Assembly (NCBI RefSeq): GCF_007670255.1
Contig: NZ_SZVS01000006.1
Location: 124,001-188,000 of the forward strand
Source: Paenarthrobacter nicotinovorans
GTDB taxonomy: Bacteria > Actinomycetota > Actinomycetes > Actinomycetales > Micrococcaceae
Direction of reading: 5' to 3'
Length of the DNA: 64,000 nucleotides
Both the position numbers and the translations under genes were made by a program. The notes beneath the pieces are model-generated. The model saw only the letters and a list, made by a program, of their open reading frames with translations, searched no databases and was not told the DNA's origin. Shown here piece after piece: positions 18,085 through 25,725 of this stretch; positions within the stretch are counted from its first letter, which is position 1; every line of letters begins with the position of its first letter.

Positions 18085-18735
18085 ATGTTGGACATCGAAG
18101 TGATCGAGGACGCGGCAGCAGCGGAAGCTTCGCTGGACCCCATCCGGACACGCATCCTCCAGGAACTGGTGGAACCGGCGTCGGCCACCCAGTTGGCCGC
18201 CAAGGTCGGCCTGCCGCGCCAGAAAGTGAACTACCACCTCAAGGCCCTGGAGCGTCATGGCTTGGTGGAACTGGTGGAGGAGCGCCGCAAGGGCAACGTC
18301 ACCGAGCGCGTACTGCGTGCGACGGCGGCGTCCTACCTGATCTCGCCGACGGCGCTGGCCTCCGTTGCGCCGGATCCGCGGCGTTTCGCGGACCGCTTCT
18401 CCGCGTTCTGGCTGCTGGCGCTCGCTTCACGCACTGTCCAGGAGATGGGCAAGCTCATTTCCGGCGCTGCCGCAGCCAAGAAGAAGCTGGCGAGCTTCGC
18501 GATCGACGGCGAGATCACCTTCCGCTCTGCCGCGGAACGCGCCGCGTTCGCAGAGGAACTCGGGGTGGCGGTGACGCGCCTGGTGGATAAATACCACGAC
18601 GTCGGTCCTGCCGCCCAGGCGGGTGGCGGACGCAAGCACCGGCTCGTCGTCGTCCTTCATCCCGCACTGAAAACCACACCGCAAACCGCTCCCGCAGGGG
18701 AACCATCAGCAGACAAGGACCTAAGCAATGACTGA
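18085..18735 (+). CDS. ArsR-type winged helix-turn-helix regulator
   Basis: 216 residues. The N-terminal wHTH spans about 15-85: LDPIRTRILQELVEPASATQLAAKVGLPRQKVNYHLKALERHGLVELVEERRKGNVTERVLRAT, with recognition helix RQKVNYHLKALE. The longer C-terminal half (SPTALASVAPDPRRFADRFSAFWLLALASRTVQEMGKLI ... ITFRSAAERAAFAEEL) is a helical regulatory domain found in HTH_20-type members. Its last codons overlap the SRPBCC gene by 8 nt, the usual ArsR-SRPBCC pairing. No metal-binding cysteine cluster is present. Confidence 0.88.
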   Translation: MLDIEVIEDAAAAEASLDPIRTRILQELVEPASATQLAAKVGLPRQKVNYHLKALERHGLVELVEERRKGNVTERVLRATAASYLISPTALASVAPDPRRFADRFSAFWLLALASRTVQEMGKLISGAAAAKKKLASFAIDGEITFRSAAERAAFAEELGVAVTRLVDKYHDVGPAAQAGGGRKHRLVVVLHPALKTTPQTAPAGEPSADKDLSND

Positions 18736-19420
18736 CAACCGGAAATTCGAAATCGTGGCCGATACCGAGCTGCCCGGCACCCCCGAGCGCGTGTGGAACG
18801 CCGTCACCGCAGACACGCCGGCCTGGATGTTCCCCACGGACCAGTGGCCCGCCGTGCGGACGGTGGAAGAGTACCCCACGCATTTGGTGTCGCGCATGGA
18901 CGGCCCCGACGGCTGGTTCAACCAGCTAGAGCATGTCCTTGAACCGCTCGAAGGTGGACGGGCCAAGCTGCACTACGTGCACAGCGGAATCTTCGCCGAC
19001 AACTGGGACGAGCAGTACGACGGCGCCAGTAAGCACACCCGCTTCTACCTGCACACGCTCGGCCAGTACCTGGAGTTCTTTGATGGCCGGCCAGTAGTCT
19101 TCACGGATGTCCAGGCGCCGGCGTCATCGCAGACGCCCGATGGTTTCGTTCAGCTGAAGAAGGCTTTGGGGGTTGATGGAACCACTGCCGGGACTGCTGT
19201 CGACCTGGAGCTCGACGGCGTTGGGCGGCTGAGTGGTGAAGTGGACTTCTCGGATGAGAACTTCCTTGGCTTGCGGACCGCGGATGCGATGTACCGGTTC
19301 TTCGGCCGCAATGTCTTTGGCGCTCCGGTGGGGATGACCGTGCACGACTTCAGTGGTTCAGGAGACTCCGAGCTGACTGCGAAAAGCTGGGGTGCGTTCC
19401 TGGAGAAGGTGTACGCGTAA
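18728..19420 (+). CDS. SRPBCC (AHSA1-like) protein paired with the ArsR-type regulator
   Basis: 230 residues. The start TDNRKFEIVADTELPGTPERVWNAVTADTPAWMFPTDQWP and WFNQLEHVLEPLEGGRAKLHYVHSGIF ... KHTRFYLHTLGQYLEFFDGRPV are classic SRPBCC/AHSA1. A C-terminal extension of about 85 residues ends TVHDFSGSGDSELTAKSWGAFLEKVYA. The same extended layout is seen in the 732-1442 protein. The 8-nt ATGACTGA-type overlap with the regulator means coupled translation. The ligand is unknown. Confidence 0.82.
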   Translation: MTDNRKFEIVADTELPGTPERVWNAVTADTPAWMFPTDQWPAVRTVEEYPTHLVSRMDGPDGWFNQLEHVLEPLEGGRAKLHYVHSGIFADNWDEQYDGASKHTRFYLHTLGQYLEFFDGRPVVFTDVQAPASSQTPDGFVQLKKALGVDGTTAGTAVDLELDGVGRLSGEVDFSDENFLGLRTADAMYRFFGRNVFGAPVGMTVHDFSGSGDSELTAKSWGAFLEKVYA

Positions 19421-19428
19421 GTCAGGGT

Positions 19429-19464
19429 CCCGAGCCTGGGTTCCTCAGGGAGCCCAGGCTCGGG
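19429..19464. terminator. bidirectional hairpin between SRPBCC and TetR genes
   Basis: CCCGAGCCTGGG (19429-19440) pairs perfectly with CCCAGGCTCGGG (19453-19464) over a 12-nt loop. It sits just after the SRPBCC stop and inside the last codons of the convergent TetR gene. There is no U-tract. Confidence 0.6.
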
Positions 19465-20020
19465 CGACTCCTTCCAGGGCGGCGTCGTAGATGGCCGCCC
19501 AGTCCGTGTCCGGCTGGTTCATCTGGGCCAACTCCAGGCTCACCAGGCCGTGGACCTGGCCCCAGATGGCCATCGCGACCACCATGGGGACGCCGGCCCG
19601 CAGCCTGCCGGCGTCCTGCGCTGAGGTGACCGCCTCAACAAGGGGGAGCATCGAGTCGGAGGCGACATCCGGCGTCGGGCTGCACTCGACATAGGACGCC
19701 AGTGCGCCGCCGAACATGAGCCGGTACAGCGCCGGATGCTCCAAGGCCCAGGTGCGATAAGCCCGACCGAGGTTAGGCAGTCCGCCGACCGCCGCCTCCC
19801 GCTGGGATTCGCCGAACGAGCGGAAGCCGTCGTCGATGGCCGCCGTCAACAGCTGGGCCTTGCCGCCGAAGAGCGAGTAGATGGCCGACGTCGAGGTTTC
19901 CGCGGCGGATGCGACGTCGCGCAAGGTAACCCGGGCAGGGCCGTCCCGGTCTACGAGATCGGCGGTGACTGCCAGCAGCCGTTGCTGGACCAAGTGATCG
20001 TGGACGATGGGTCTTGCCAT
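19445..20020 (-). CDS. TetR/AcrR-family regulator
   Basis: 191 residues. The N-terminal HTH lies at about 10-55: LLAVTADLVDRDGPARVTLRDVASAAETSTSAIYSLFGGKAQLLTAAIDDGF, with ETSTSAIYSLFGGK as recognition helix. The ligand domain is of the WHG type (ALEHPALYRLMFGGAL, MAIWGQVHGLVSLEL). It is divergent from the DUF4188 gene, and a 37-bp palindrome lies between the two starts. The regulator probably represses both, and the inducer is unknown. Confidence 0.9.
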   Translation of the reverse strand: MARPIVHDHLVQQRLLAVTADLVDRDGPARVTLRDVASAAETSTSAIYSLFGGKAQLLTAAIDDGFRSFGESQREAAVGGLPNLGRAYRTWALEHPALYRLMFGGALASYVECSPTPDVASDSMLPLVEAVTSAQDAGRLRAGVPMVVAMAIWGQVHGLVSLELAQMNQPDTDWAAIYDAALEGVARAWAP

Positions 20021-20030
20021 GCCTCACATT

Positions 20031-20073
20031 GTTTCATAACCCAGTTTCATAACGGCGTTATGAAACTGGGTTA
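20031..20073. promoter_or_regulatory. TetR operator with three GTTTCATAAC sites
   Basis: 18-bp arms (20037-20054 and 20056-20073, TAACCCAGTTTCATAACG and its complement) are separated by a single base. The element GTTTCATAAC appears at 20031-20040 and 20044-20053, and inverted at 20057-20066. The position between the divergent TetR and DUF4188 starts makes it the operator with high likelihood. The extra direct copy could allow two dimers to bind. Confidence 0.82.
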
Positions 20074-20095
20074 CATCCACAAGAAAAGGATTGCC

Positions 20096-20599
20096 ATGGC
20101 ACAGGAAATCTTCCCCGGCCGCTTTACGGCGGAGGTCGGGCGCAGCGAAGTGACCGTGTTCCTCATCGGTATGCGGGCCAACAGGTGGTGGAAGATTGGC
20201 CGCGTGGCCCAAGTCGCCTCGGCCATGCCCGCCATGATGCAGCACCTGGCCGCTAATCCCGACGCGGGACTGCTCGGCAGTGAGCAGTGGTTCGGGCGCA
20301 CCACCATCATCGTGAGCTATTGGGAAAGCCCGGAGCACTTGAGGCGATTTGCCGCGGACCGGGATTCGCCCCACCTTGGGCCGTGGCGGAAGTTCATGAA
20401 GGAGATCGCAGGCAGCGGCGATGTGGGCGTCTGGCACGAAACGTACCAGGTGCCGGCGTCGGGCATTGAAGTGGTGTACAACGGCATGCCGGCTTTCGGG
20501 CTGGCGAAGGCGACATCGCATGTTCCGGTTGGCCCGGGCACCAACACCGCAAAGCAACGGATGCGTTCAGCGGAGCGCCAATCCGATGCTGTTCACTAG
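20096..20599 (+). CDS. DUF4188 (dimeric alpha-beta barrel, monooxygenase-like) protein
   Basis: 167 residues. The order FPGRFTAEVGRSEVTVFLIGMRANRWWKIGRVAQVASAMPAMMQHLA ... TIIVSYWESPEHLRRFAADRDSPHLGPWRKFMKEIAGSGDVGVWHETYQV is the DUF4188 pattern, related to antibiotic-biosynthesis monooxygenases and aldoxime dehydratases. The YWESPEHLRRFA stretch is the shared ferredoxin-like signature. ATG 20096 follows the AAGAAAAGGA ribosome site. It is controlled by the adjacent TetR through the palindrome; the substrate is unknown. Confidence 0.85.
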   Translation: MAQEIFPGRFTAEVGRSEVTVFLIGMRANRWWKIGRVAQVASAMPAMMQHLAANPDAGLLGSEQWFGRTTIIVSYWESPEHLRRFAADRDSPHLGPWRKFMKEIAGSGDVGVWHETYQVPASGIEVVYNGMPAFGLAKATSHVPVGPGTNTAKQRMRSAERQSDAVH

Positions 20600-21033
20600 C
20601 CCCTGGCTGATTGAACGGCTCGAATGTCATCTGCCACCGGCGCTCCATCGCAGTCAAGACCTGCAGCGATCAGCTCCTGGTAGTGCTGGATCTTGGTTTC
20701 CAACGCAGCCTCAGCTTGGTCAATCCTGCGGCGGCGTTCCTTCAGCAATTCTCCGGCCTGCTCCAGCAGGTCGATTCTGCGGCCGTGGCTCGCGGCCCCT
20801 TCCATGAGCAGCTCCACGAAGGTTTTCATCATGGACGCCGGCATGCCGGTGTCGCGGAGTGATGTCAGTAGCAGCACGAGATCACGCTCCTGCGGCGTGT
20901 ACCGACGTCGACCTGAAGAACCCCGGCCCACCGTTGGCAGGATCCCTTCACGTTCATACCAGCGGAGGGTATCCGTACTGAGACCTGCCAGCAATGCCAT
21001 CTCAGCGATCCCGAGCTCCTTTTCGACACTCAT
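20596..21033 (-). CDS. MerR-family regulator
   Basis: 145 residues from ATG 21033. The MerR HTH-wing is LGIAEMALLAGLSTDTLRWYEREGILPTVGRGSSGRRRYTPQERDLVLLLTSLRDTGMPASMMKTFVELL. A dimerisation coiled coil follows (LLEQAGELLKERRRRIDQAEAALETKIQHYQELI). There are no cysteines in effector positions, which argues against a thiol-bound metal. The frame is open further upstream (to 21396), but that part lies over the divergent oxidoreductase and its promoter. The end overlaps the convergent DUF4188 gene by 4 nt. Confidence 0.9.
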   Translation of the reverse strand: MSVEKELGIAEMALLAGLSTDTLRWYEREGILPTVGRGSSGRRRYTPQERDLVLLLTSLRDTGMPASMMKTFVELLMEGAASHGRRIDLLEQAGELLKERRRRIDQAEAALETKIQHYQELIAAGLDCDGAPVADDIRAVQSARG

Positions 21034-21086
21034 GACGTTGAGTCTAGTTCCCGGCGTTAGGTTCACATGAACGTCATCGCGGCGGC

Positions 21087-21117
21087 TTGCGCTGGAGTGC
21101 ACTCCAACTTCTAGAGT
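21087..21117 (+). promoter_or_regulatory. MerR-type promoter with 19-bp spacer and palindromic operator
   Basis: The -35 TTGCGC (21087-21092) and -10 TAGAGT (21112-21117) are separated by 19 bp, longer than the optimal 17. The spacer holds the perfect palindrome TGGAGTGCACTCCA (21093-21106). This is the classic arrangement that MerR proteins activate by untwisting DNA. It drives the quinone-oxidoreductase-like gene at 21154. Confidence 0.8.
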
Positions 21118-21153
21118 CATAAGCCACCTCCACCAACGACTTTCAGGAGAACA

Positions 21154-22140
21154 ATGCGTGCACTTGTGCTCACACATCAAAACGGCTTCGGTGGCCTCAC
21201 TGCAGACGACCTTCCGGCGCCTGAACCAGACAAGGGCCAAGTAAGCATCGACGTGAAATACGCGGGTGTCGGACTCATCGATGCCTTCTGGGTCTCGGGC
21301 GTCATACCGTCGAATGCCGGATTCGTGCCCGGCCTTGAGGTCTCGGGAACGGTCCGGGCCCTCGGTGGCGGCGTCACTGGCTTTGCCGTTGGTCAAAAGG
21401 TTGCGGCTTTGCTCCCCGGGGCGGGTGGATTCGCTGAAATCGCCTGCACGCCGGCGACGCTGGTTGCGGCCATCCCTCCGGGACTCAGCATCGACCTGGC
21501 ATCAGTGATCCCGATAAACACTGTCACTGCCCACCTCGCTCTCACTACAGTTTCCAGGTTCTCTCCTGGCGAGAGTTTGCTCATTCACGCCGGCGTTGGC
21601 GGTTTGGGATCTCAATTCGCGCAGGTCGCCCGTGCACTGGGCGCTGGCCGTGTCGACGCCGTTGTTGGTACATCGGCCAAGCAAGGCATCGCACGCGAGC
21701 TTGGCTACGACCAGAGCTACCTGCGCAGTGAACTGGCGGCAATTCAGGCTGATACTTACGACGTTGTTATAGATCCCGTCGGTGGCGCGGCTACGGAGAC
21801 GGGGTTCCGCGTTCTCCGCGGAGGAGGACGCTTGGTCCGTGTCGGGAACGCGTCCCAAGCCAACGACGTTGCCCTAAGTTCCATGGCCCACTGGCTCGAA
21901 AACAAAACAACTGCGGGGTTCAACGTCGGAGGATGGCTCGCCGATCGGCCTGGGGAAGGGGCTGCCTCACTCCGGTGGGCCCTCGAAGCCGTAGCCAGGG
22001 GCGACGTGCGGGTTGATCTGACACGAGTGGGCGGGATCAATGAGATTCCTGATCTCCTGGCCGCCTTGGAGCGCGGCGATACCACCGGGAAACTCGCCGT
22101 CCGCATGGCGATTGACCCACTTGCTGAGATCGTGCCTTAG
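21154..22140 (+). CDS. zinc-independent quinone oxidoreductase-like MDR protein
   Basis: 328 residues of the medium-chain dehydrogenase/reductase type. It has an N-terminal GroES-like domain (LTHQNGFGGLTADDLPAPEPDKGQVSIDVKYAGVGLIDAFWVSG), TALTTV-type linker helices, and a Rossmann part with HAGVGGLGSQFAQVARALGAGRVDAVVG. Zinc ligands are absent, which points to the NADPH:quinone reductase branch. ATG 21154 follows AGGAGA. The divergent MerR gene and the spacer palindrome indicate induction by an electrophile or quinone-like signal (inference). Confidence 0.88.
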   Translation: MRALVLTHQNGFGGLTADDLPAPEPDKGQVSIDVKYAGVGLIDAFWVSGVIPSNAGFVPGLEVSGTVRALGGGVTGFAVGQKVAALLPGAGGFAEIACTPATLVAAIPPGLSIDLASVIPINTVTAHLALTTVSRFSPGESLLIHAGVGGLGSQFAQVARALGAGRVDAVVGTSAKQGIARELGYDQSYLRSELAAIQADTYDVVIDPVGGAATETGFRVLRGGGRLVRVGNASQANDVALSSMAHWLENKTTAGFNVGGWLADRPGEGAASLRWALEAVARGDVRVDLTRVGGINEIPDLLAALERGDTTGKLAVRMAIDPLAEIVP

Positions 22141-22306
22141 ACCTTTAGGAACCCTTGGCCTTGGGGGAGTTCTACCCATTTGACCCGAGGGTGGTCCGCC
22201 TTACAGTCGGGGAAGCGTCCAAAAGAGGGCAACATCGTCGCCGAGTTTGCCCTCGGTTCAAATCCCAGGCAATTGCACAATCATACAAACCGTTTCAGGA
22301 GTGAAT

Positions 22307-22570
22307 ATGAGCTTCAAAAAATCCTTGACCGCAACCGTTGTGGCGCTGGGACTTGCCACAGGGGCAGGCTTGAGTGCCGCAGCCTCAGCCAACGCTTCGT
22401 CTATGTGGCAGACCAGGCAGAGTACCTCCTCGGCCTGCTGGAGTAGCGTAAATGCCAAAGTCGTTGACCTGTTGCGGCGTGGCAACAAGGTCGAAATGAC
22501 GAACTGCTCCGGTGTCTCTGCAGCCGCTGGCGGCGGCTACATGGGGATCATCCTCTATTCACGAAAGTAG
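22307..22570 (+). CDS. small secreted protein
   Basis: 87 residues. A signal peptide SFKKSLTATVVALGLATGAGLSAAASANA (cleavage after ANA) is followed by about 57 mature residues with two cysteines (SACWSS and TNCSGV), probably one disulfide, and a Gly/Tyr C-terminus. ATG 22307 has AGGAG five bases upstream; GTG 22301 is in frame. No family recognised. It is not obviously linked to its neighbours. Confidence 0.7.
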   Translation: MSFKKSLTATVVALGLATGAGLSAAASANASSMWQTRQSTSSACWSSVNAKVVDLLRRGNKVEMTNCSGVSAAAGGGYMGIILYSRK

Positions 22571-22585
22571 TAAGCCAACTGGCGG

Positions 22586-22630
22586 CAGGTCAGGGTGGTC
22601 ACCCTGACTGCGGGTGCCCTCCCTGACCTG
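22586..22630. terminator. alternative hairpins between the small secreted gene and the MocR gene
   Basis: CAGGTCAGGG (22586-22595) can pair with CCCTGACCTG (22621-22630). Alternatively GTCAGGGTG (22589-22597) can pair with CACCCTGAC (22600-22608). The two structures exclude each other. The position between convergent genes suggests a bidirectional terminator. Confidence 0.6.
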
Positions 22631-22638
22631 TTCATACG

Positions 22639-24087
22639 CTAGGCGACGGCGGCCGGGCGCCCGGGTTTGAGGGTCCGGCGCAGCTGGGGAGAACTGTCGA
22701 GCTTCTCTTGTGCCGCACGCAAGGCCAGGACGGCAACCTCGAGTTGCTCAGGGGCCAGTGTGAACGGGACGCGGAGGTAGTGCTCGAACGCCCCGCCCAC
22801 GCCGAAGCGCGGACCCGCTGCCAAGCGCACGCCGAAATCGGGGGCCAGCACCGTGAGGGCTGTGCTGCAAGGGCTCGGCAGCCGGCACCACACGGTCAGG
22901 CCACCTTGCGGCCTTTCCACGTCCCACTCCGGCAGGTGTTGCTCCAGCAGGCCCAGCAACGACTCCCGGTTGCGGCGGAGCTCTCCAAGGCGGGCTTCAA
23001 GGGGTTCGGAAAACGACCTGATCAGGCGCGCTGCGGCCAGCTGCTCCACGACGGGTCCACCCAGGTCCATGACGGTTCTCGTCGCGATCAGCCGCGGGAT
23101 CAGTGCCTCGTCCGCGCGTATCCAACCGGTCCTCAGGCCGGCCCAGTGGGACTTGCTCAGCGACCCGATCGAAACCACGGCGGAACTGAACGCCGCCATC
23201 GGGGAGGTGCGGACGCCGTCGAGATTCACGCCACGCAGCGTTTCGTCGACCACCAGCACGGTGCCCGCGGCTGCGGCCGCGCGTGCCAACCTCCGCCGCT
23301 GGAGGTCGGACATGATGCGCCCCGTCGGGTTGTGGAAGTCCGGAACCAGGTAGGCCATAGCGGGCCGCTGTTGGCTCATGGCTGCCACCATCGCGTCGAT
23401 GTCCCAGGCGGGAGAGGTGTCCGGCGGCAGGGCCACGGGCAGGATCCGGCATCCCGCAGCGCGAATGGCGTCCAGTGCGTTGGGATACGTGGGGTGTTCC
23501 ACCATGACCCGGTCCTGCTTGCCGGCCAGAGTCCGCAGCACGATGTTGAGCGCGTGCTGCGCCCCGGACGTGACCAGGATTTGCCCGGGTGTGGTTGGCA
23601 CGCCGTCGGCCGTGTACCTGTCCGCGATCGCTTCGCGCAAGGCAGTGACGCCCACGGCGTCGTACCCGAACCCCGGCAGGAGCGCTGGAAGTTCGGTGAG
23701 CGCGTCCGCGAACGAGCGGTGGACTGCTTCACCGGCCGCGGGCAAGGAGGCGTAGGCCAGATCCAGGAGCCCTTCCGGTGCGGCCAGGCCGGGCATGCTG
23801 GCAGGGGCGGTGCGGTGGGGGATGCAGGTCCGCCCGCGGCTGCCTTGACCCGCTGTGAGGAAACCTTGCTCGCGGAGGCTCGCATACGCCGCCGTGACGG
23901 TCGTCCGGCTGACGCCCAGTGACTGTGCAAGTGCTCGCTCGCTGGGCAGCGCCACGTCCAACGGGATGCGGCCGTCCATCACCAGCAAACGCACGACGTC
24001 GGCAAGCTCACGGTACGCGGGCAGGGCGCCGGTGTTCCAGTGGCCCAGAAGGCGAAGGAGTGCGGTGGGATTCAGTGACGGGGCCAT
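22639..24087 (-). CDS. MocR-family GntR/aminotransferase regulator (YczR-like)
   Basis: 482 residues. A GntR winged helix spans about 20-90 (PAYRELADVVRLLVMDGRIPLDVALPSERALAQSLGVSRTTVTAAYASLREQGFLTA), fused to a fold-type-I aminotransferase domain with the PLP lysine in VVSIGSLSKSHWAGLRTGWI. MocR proteins sense PLP or a ligand aldimine. The divergent neighbour is a YczE-type membrane protein, the arrangement known for Bacillus yczR/yczE, so that gene is the likely target. Confidence 0.88.
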   Translation of the reverse strand: MAPSLNPTALLRLLGHWNTGALPAYRELADVVRLLVMDGRIPLDVALPSERALAQSLGVSRTTVTAAYASLREQGFLTAGQGSRGRTCIPHRTAPASMPGLAAPEGLLDLAYASLPAAGEAVHRSFADALTELPALLPGFGYDAVGVTALREAIADRYTADGVPTTPGQILVTSGAQHALNIVLRTLAGKQDRVMVEHPTYPNALDAIRAAGCRILPVALPPDTSPAWDIDAMVAAMSQQRPAMAYLVPDFHNPTGRIMSDLQRRRLARAAAAAGTVLVVDETLRGVNLDGVRTSPMAAFSSAVVSIGSLSKSHWAGLRTGWIRADEALIPRLIATRTVMDLGGPVVEQLAAARLIRSFSEPLEARLGELRRNRESLLGLLEQHLPEWDVERPQGGLTVWCRLPSPCSTALTVLAPDFGVRLAAGPRFGVGGAFEHYLRVPFTLAPEQLEVAVLALRAAQEKLDSSPQLRRTLKPGRPAAVA

Positions 24088-24091
24088 CAGA

Positions 24092-24130
24092 CCAGTATTC
24101 CAAACTGGCTATGGAATACAAGGCCAGTTT
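24092..24130. promoter_or_regulatory. MocR operator region
   Basis: The 52-nt gap between divergent starts contains GTATTCCA (24095-24102) with its inverse TGGAATAC (24112-24119), and AAACTGGC (24102-24109) with its inverse GCCAGTTT (24123-24130). Interleaved direct and inverted copies are typical for the asymmetric sites MocR dimers use. Confidence 0.65.
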
Positions 24131-24139
24131 TGCTGGACG

Positions 24140-24778
24140 ATGGACATCATGATGACCCGCAGAATCACGCAACTCCTGATCGGCCTGGCAATGTACGGAA
24201 TCTCCGTGGCCATGTTCATCCGGGCCGGTCTCGGTTTGGACCCCTGGGACGTTTTCCACCAGGGCCTGGCCGGCAAGACCGGCTACAGCATTGGCGTCGT
24301 GGTCATCGCGGTCAGCTTCCTGGTGCTGCTGCTCTGGATTCCCCTCCGGCAGATGCCGGGTGTAGGAACCATTGCCAATGCTGTTCTGGTGGGCCTCTTC
24401 GCGGACCTTGGCCTGTGGCTCATCCCGGAGTTTTCGCATCTCGGTGGGCAGATCGCGATGCTGGCTGGCGCAGTAATCCTTAACGGCATCGCTTCGGCCT
24501 GCTACATCGGTGCCCGGCTTGGCCCCGGCGCCCGCGATGGCCTCATGACAGGCCTTGTCCGGCGTACCGGATGGTCGGTGCGGCTGGTCCGCACCGGGAT
24601 TGAAGTGGTTGTCCTTGCTGTTGGCTTCCTGCTGGGCGGTTCTGTTGGCGTCGGGACTGTGGTGTACGCACTGGCAATTGGCCCGATCGTGCAAGTGCTC
24701 CTGCCAAGGTTCATGGTGCCCGAGCGGGCAAAGGCAACGGCCCCCACGGAAGCCGTGGAGGCCGCAACCGCTGCCTGA
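24140..24778 (+). CDS. YczE/YitT-type membrane protein
   Basis: 212 residues with five to six hydrophobic helices: TQLLIGLAMYGISVAMFIRAGLGLDPWDVFHQGLAGKTGYSIGVVVIAVSFLVLLLWIPL ... GTIANAVLVGLFADLGLWL. The motif AGLGLDPWDVFHQGL is the YczE signature. Function is unproven; members are thought to be transporters. ATG 24140 is used; ATGs at 24149 and 24152 are alternatives. It is regulated by the divergent MocR gene. Confidence 0.85.
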   Translation: MDIMMTRRITQLLIGLAMYGISVAMFIRAGLGLDPWDVFHQGLAGKTGYSIGVVVIAVSFLVLLLWIPLRQMPGVGTIANAVLVGLFADLGLWLIPEFSHLGGQIAMLAGAVILNGIASACYIGARLGPGARDGLMTGLVRRTGWSVRLVRTGIEVVVLAVGFLLGGSVGVGTVVYALAIGPIVQVLLPRFMVPERAKATAPTEAVEAATAA

Positions 24779-24780
24779 AC

Positions 24781-25725
24781 CTAGTCCTTGATGGCACCCA
24801 TCGAGAGGCCGGACTGCCAGTAACGCTGCAAGCTGAGGAAAGCGATAATCAGCGGGATGATCATCAGCAGCGAGCCTGTAATCACCAGGTTCTGGATAAG
24901 CTCACCGTTTCCGGCCGTGGAGCCGAGCTTGTTCCACTGGTTGATGCCGATCGTCAGTGGATACCAGGTCGGGTCCTTCAACATGATCAGTGGCAGGAAG
25001 TAGTTGTTCCAGATGGATACGAAGGAGAACAGCAGCACTGTCACTGTGGCCGGGGCCAACAAAGGAAAAGCGATCCGCAGGAAGATGCGCAGTTCGCCGG
25101 CACCATCAATGCGTGCCGCCTCGATCAATCCCGTAGGCACGGCCTGATCGGAAAATACCCACATGAGGTAGAGCCCAAAGGGATTGATGAAAGACGGGAT
25201 GAGGACCGCCCACGGAGTATTGGTGATCCCGAGTTGGGCGAACAGCAGGAACTGTGGAATGGCCAGGGCGATGCCCGGAACGGAAATGGATCCGAGCACG
25301 ATGAGCAGGAAGGTGCGCCTGCCAACGAAGTCGTGCTTGGCCAGAGCATAACCACCCATCGCTGCGAGGAACGTGGACACTACTGCTCCCACCACGACGT
25401 ACAAGACGGTGTTGAGAAGCCAGCGGGAGAAGATCCCGTCCTGGAACGTGAAGACCTGGACTACGTTGTCCCACAGCGCGAACCGGCCGCCAAAGCCAAG
25501 TCCGAAGGTGGACACGAAATCCTGCTGCGTTTTGCTCGCGTTAATGACCAGCCAGGCCATGGGAACGATGCAGTACAACGCAAACAGCCCTGTCACGAGC
25601 GTCAGCGTCAGGCTCTTGCGGGGGTTCGCCAGGGTGTAGAGCTTGCGTGGCCGTTCCGTGGGAAGTCCCGGCGCCGCTTGTGCGGTTCTGGTGGCTGATG
25701 CAGTGGGGCTACTTGTTGAAGGCAT
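24781..25725 (-). CDS. carbohydrate ABC transporter permease, MalG type
   Basis: 314 residues with six TM helices (SLTLTLVTGLFALYCIVPMAWLVINA first) and the EAA loop LIEAARIDGAGELRIFLRIAFPLLAPA that contacts the ATPase. The C-terminus ends QRYWQSGLSMGAIKD, a standard MalG end. Its ATG at 25725 overlaps the upstream permease by 17 nt. No ATP-binding subunit is encoded here, so a shared MsiK-like ATPase is expected (known for actinobacteria; inference here). Confidence 0.93.
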   Translation of the reverse strand: MPSTSSPTASATRTAQAAPGLPTERPRKLYTLANPRKSLTLTLVTGLFALYCIVPMAWLVINASKTQQDFVSTFGLGFGGRFALWDNVVQVFTFQDGIFSRWLLNTVLYVVVGAVVSTFLAAMGGYALAKHDFVGRRTFLLIVLGSISVPGIALAIPQFLLFAQLGITNTPWAVLIPSFINPFGLYLMWVFSDQAVPTGLIEAARIDGAGELRIFLRIAFPLLAPATVTVLLFSFVSIWNNYFLPLIMLKDPTWYPLTIGINQWNKLGSTAGNGELIQNLVITGSLLMIIPLIIAFLSLQRYWQSGLSMGAIKD

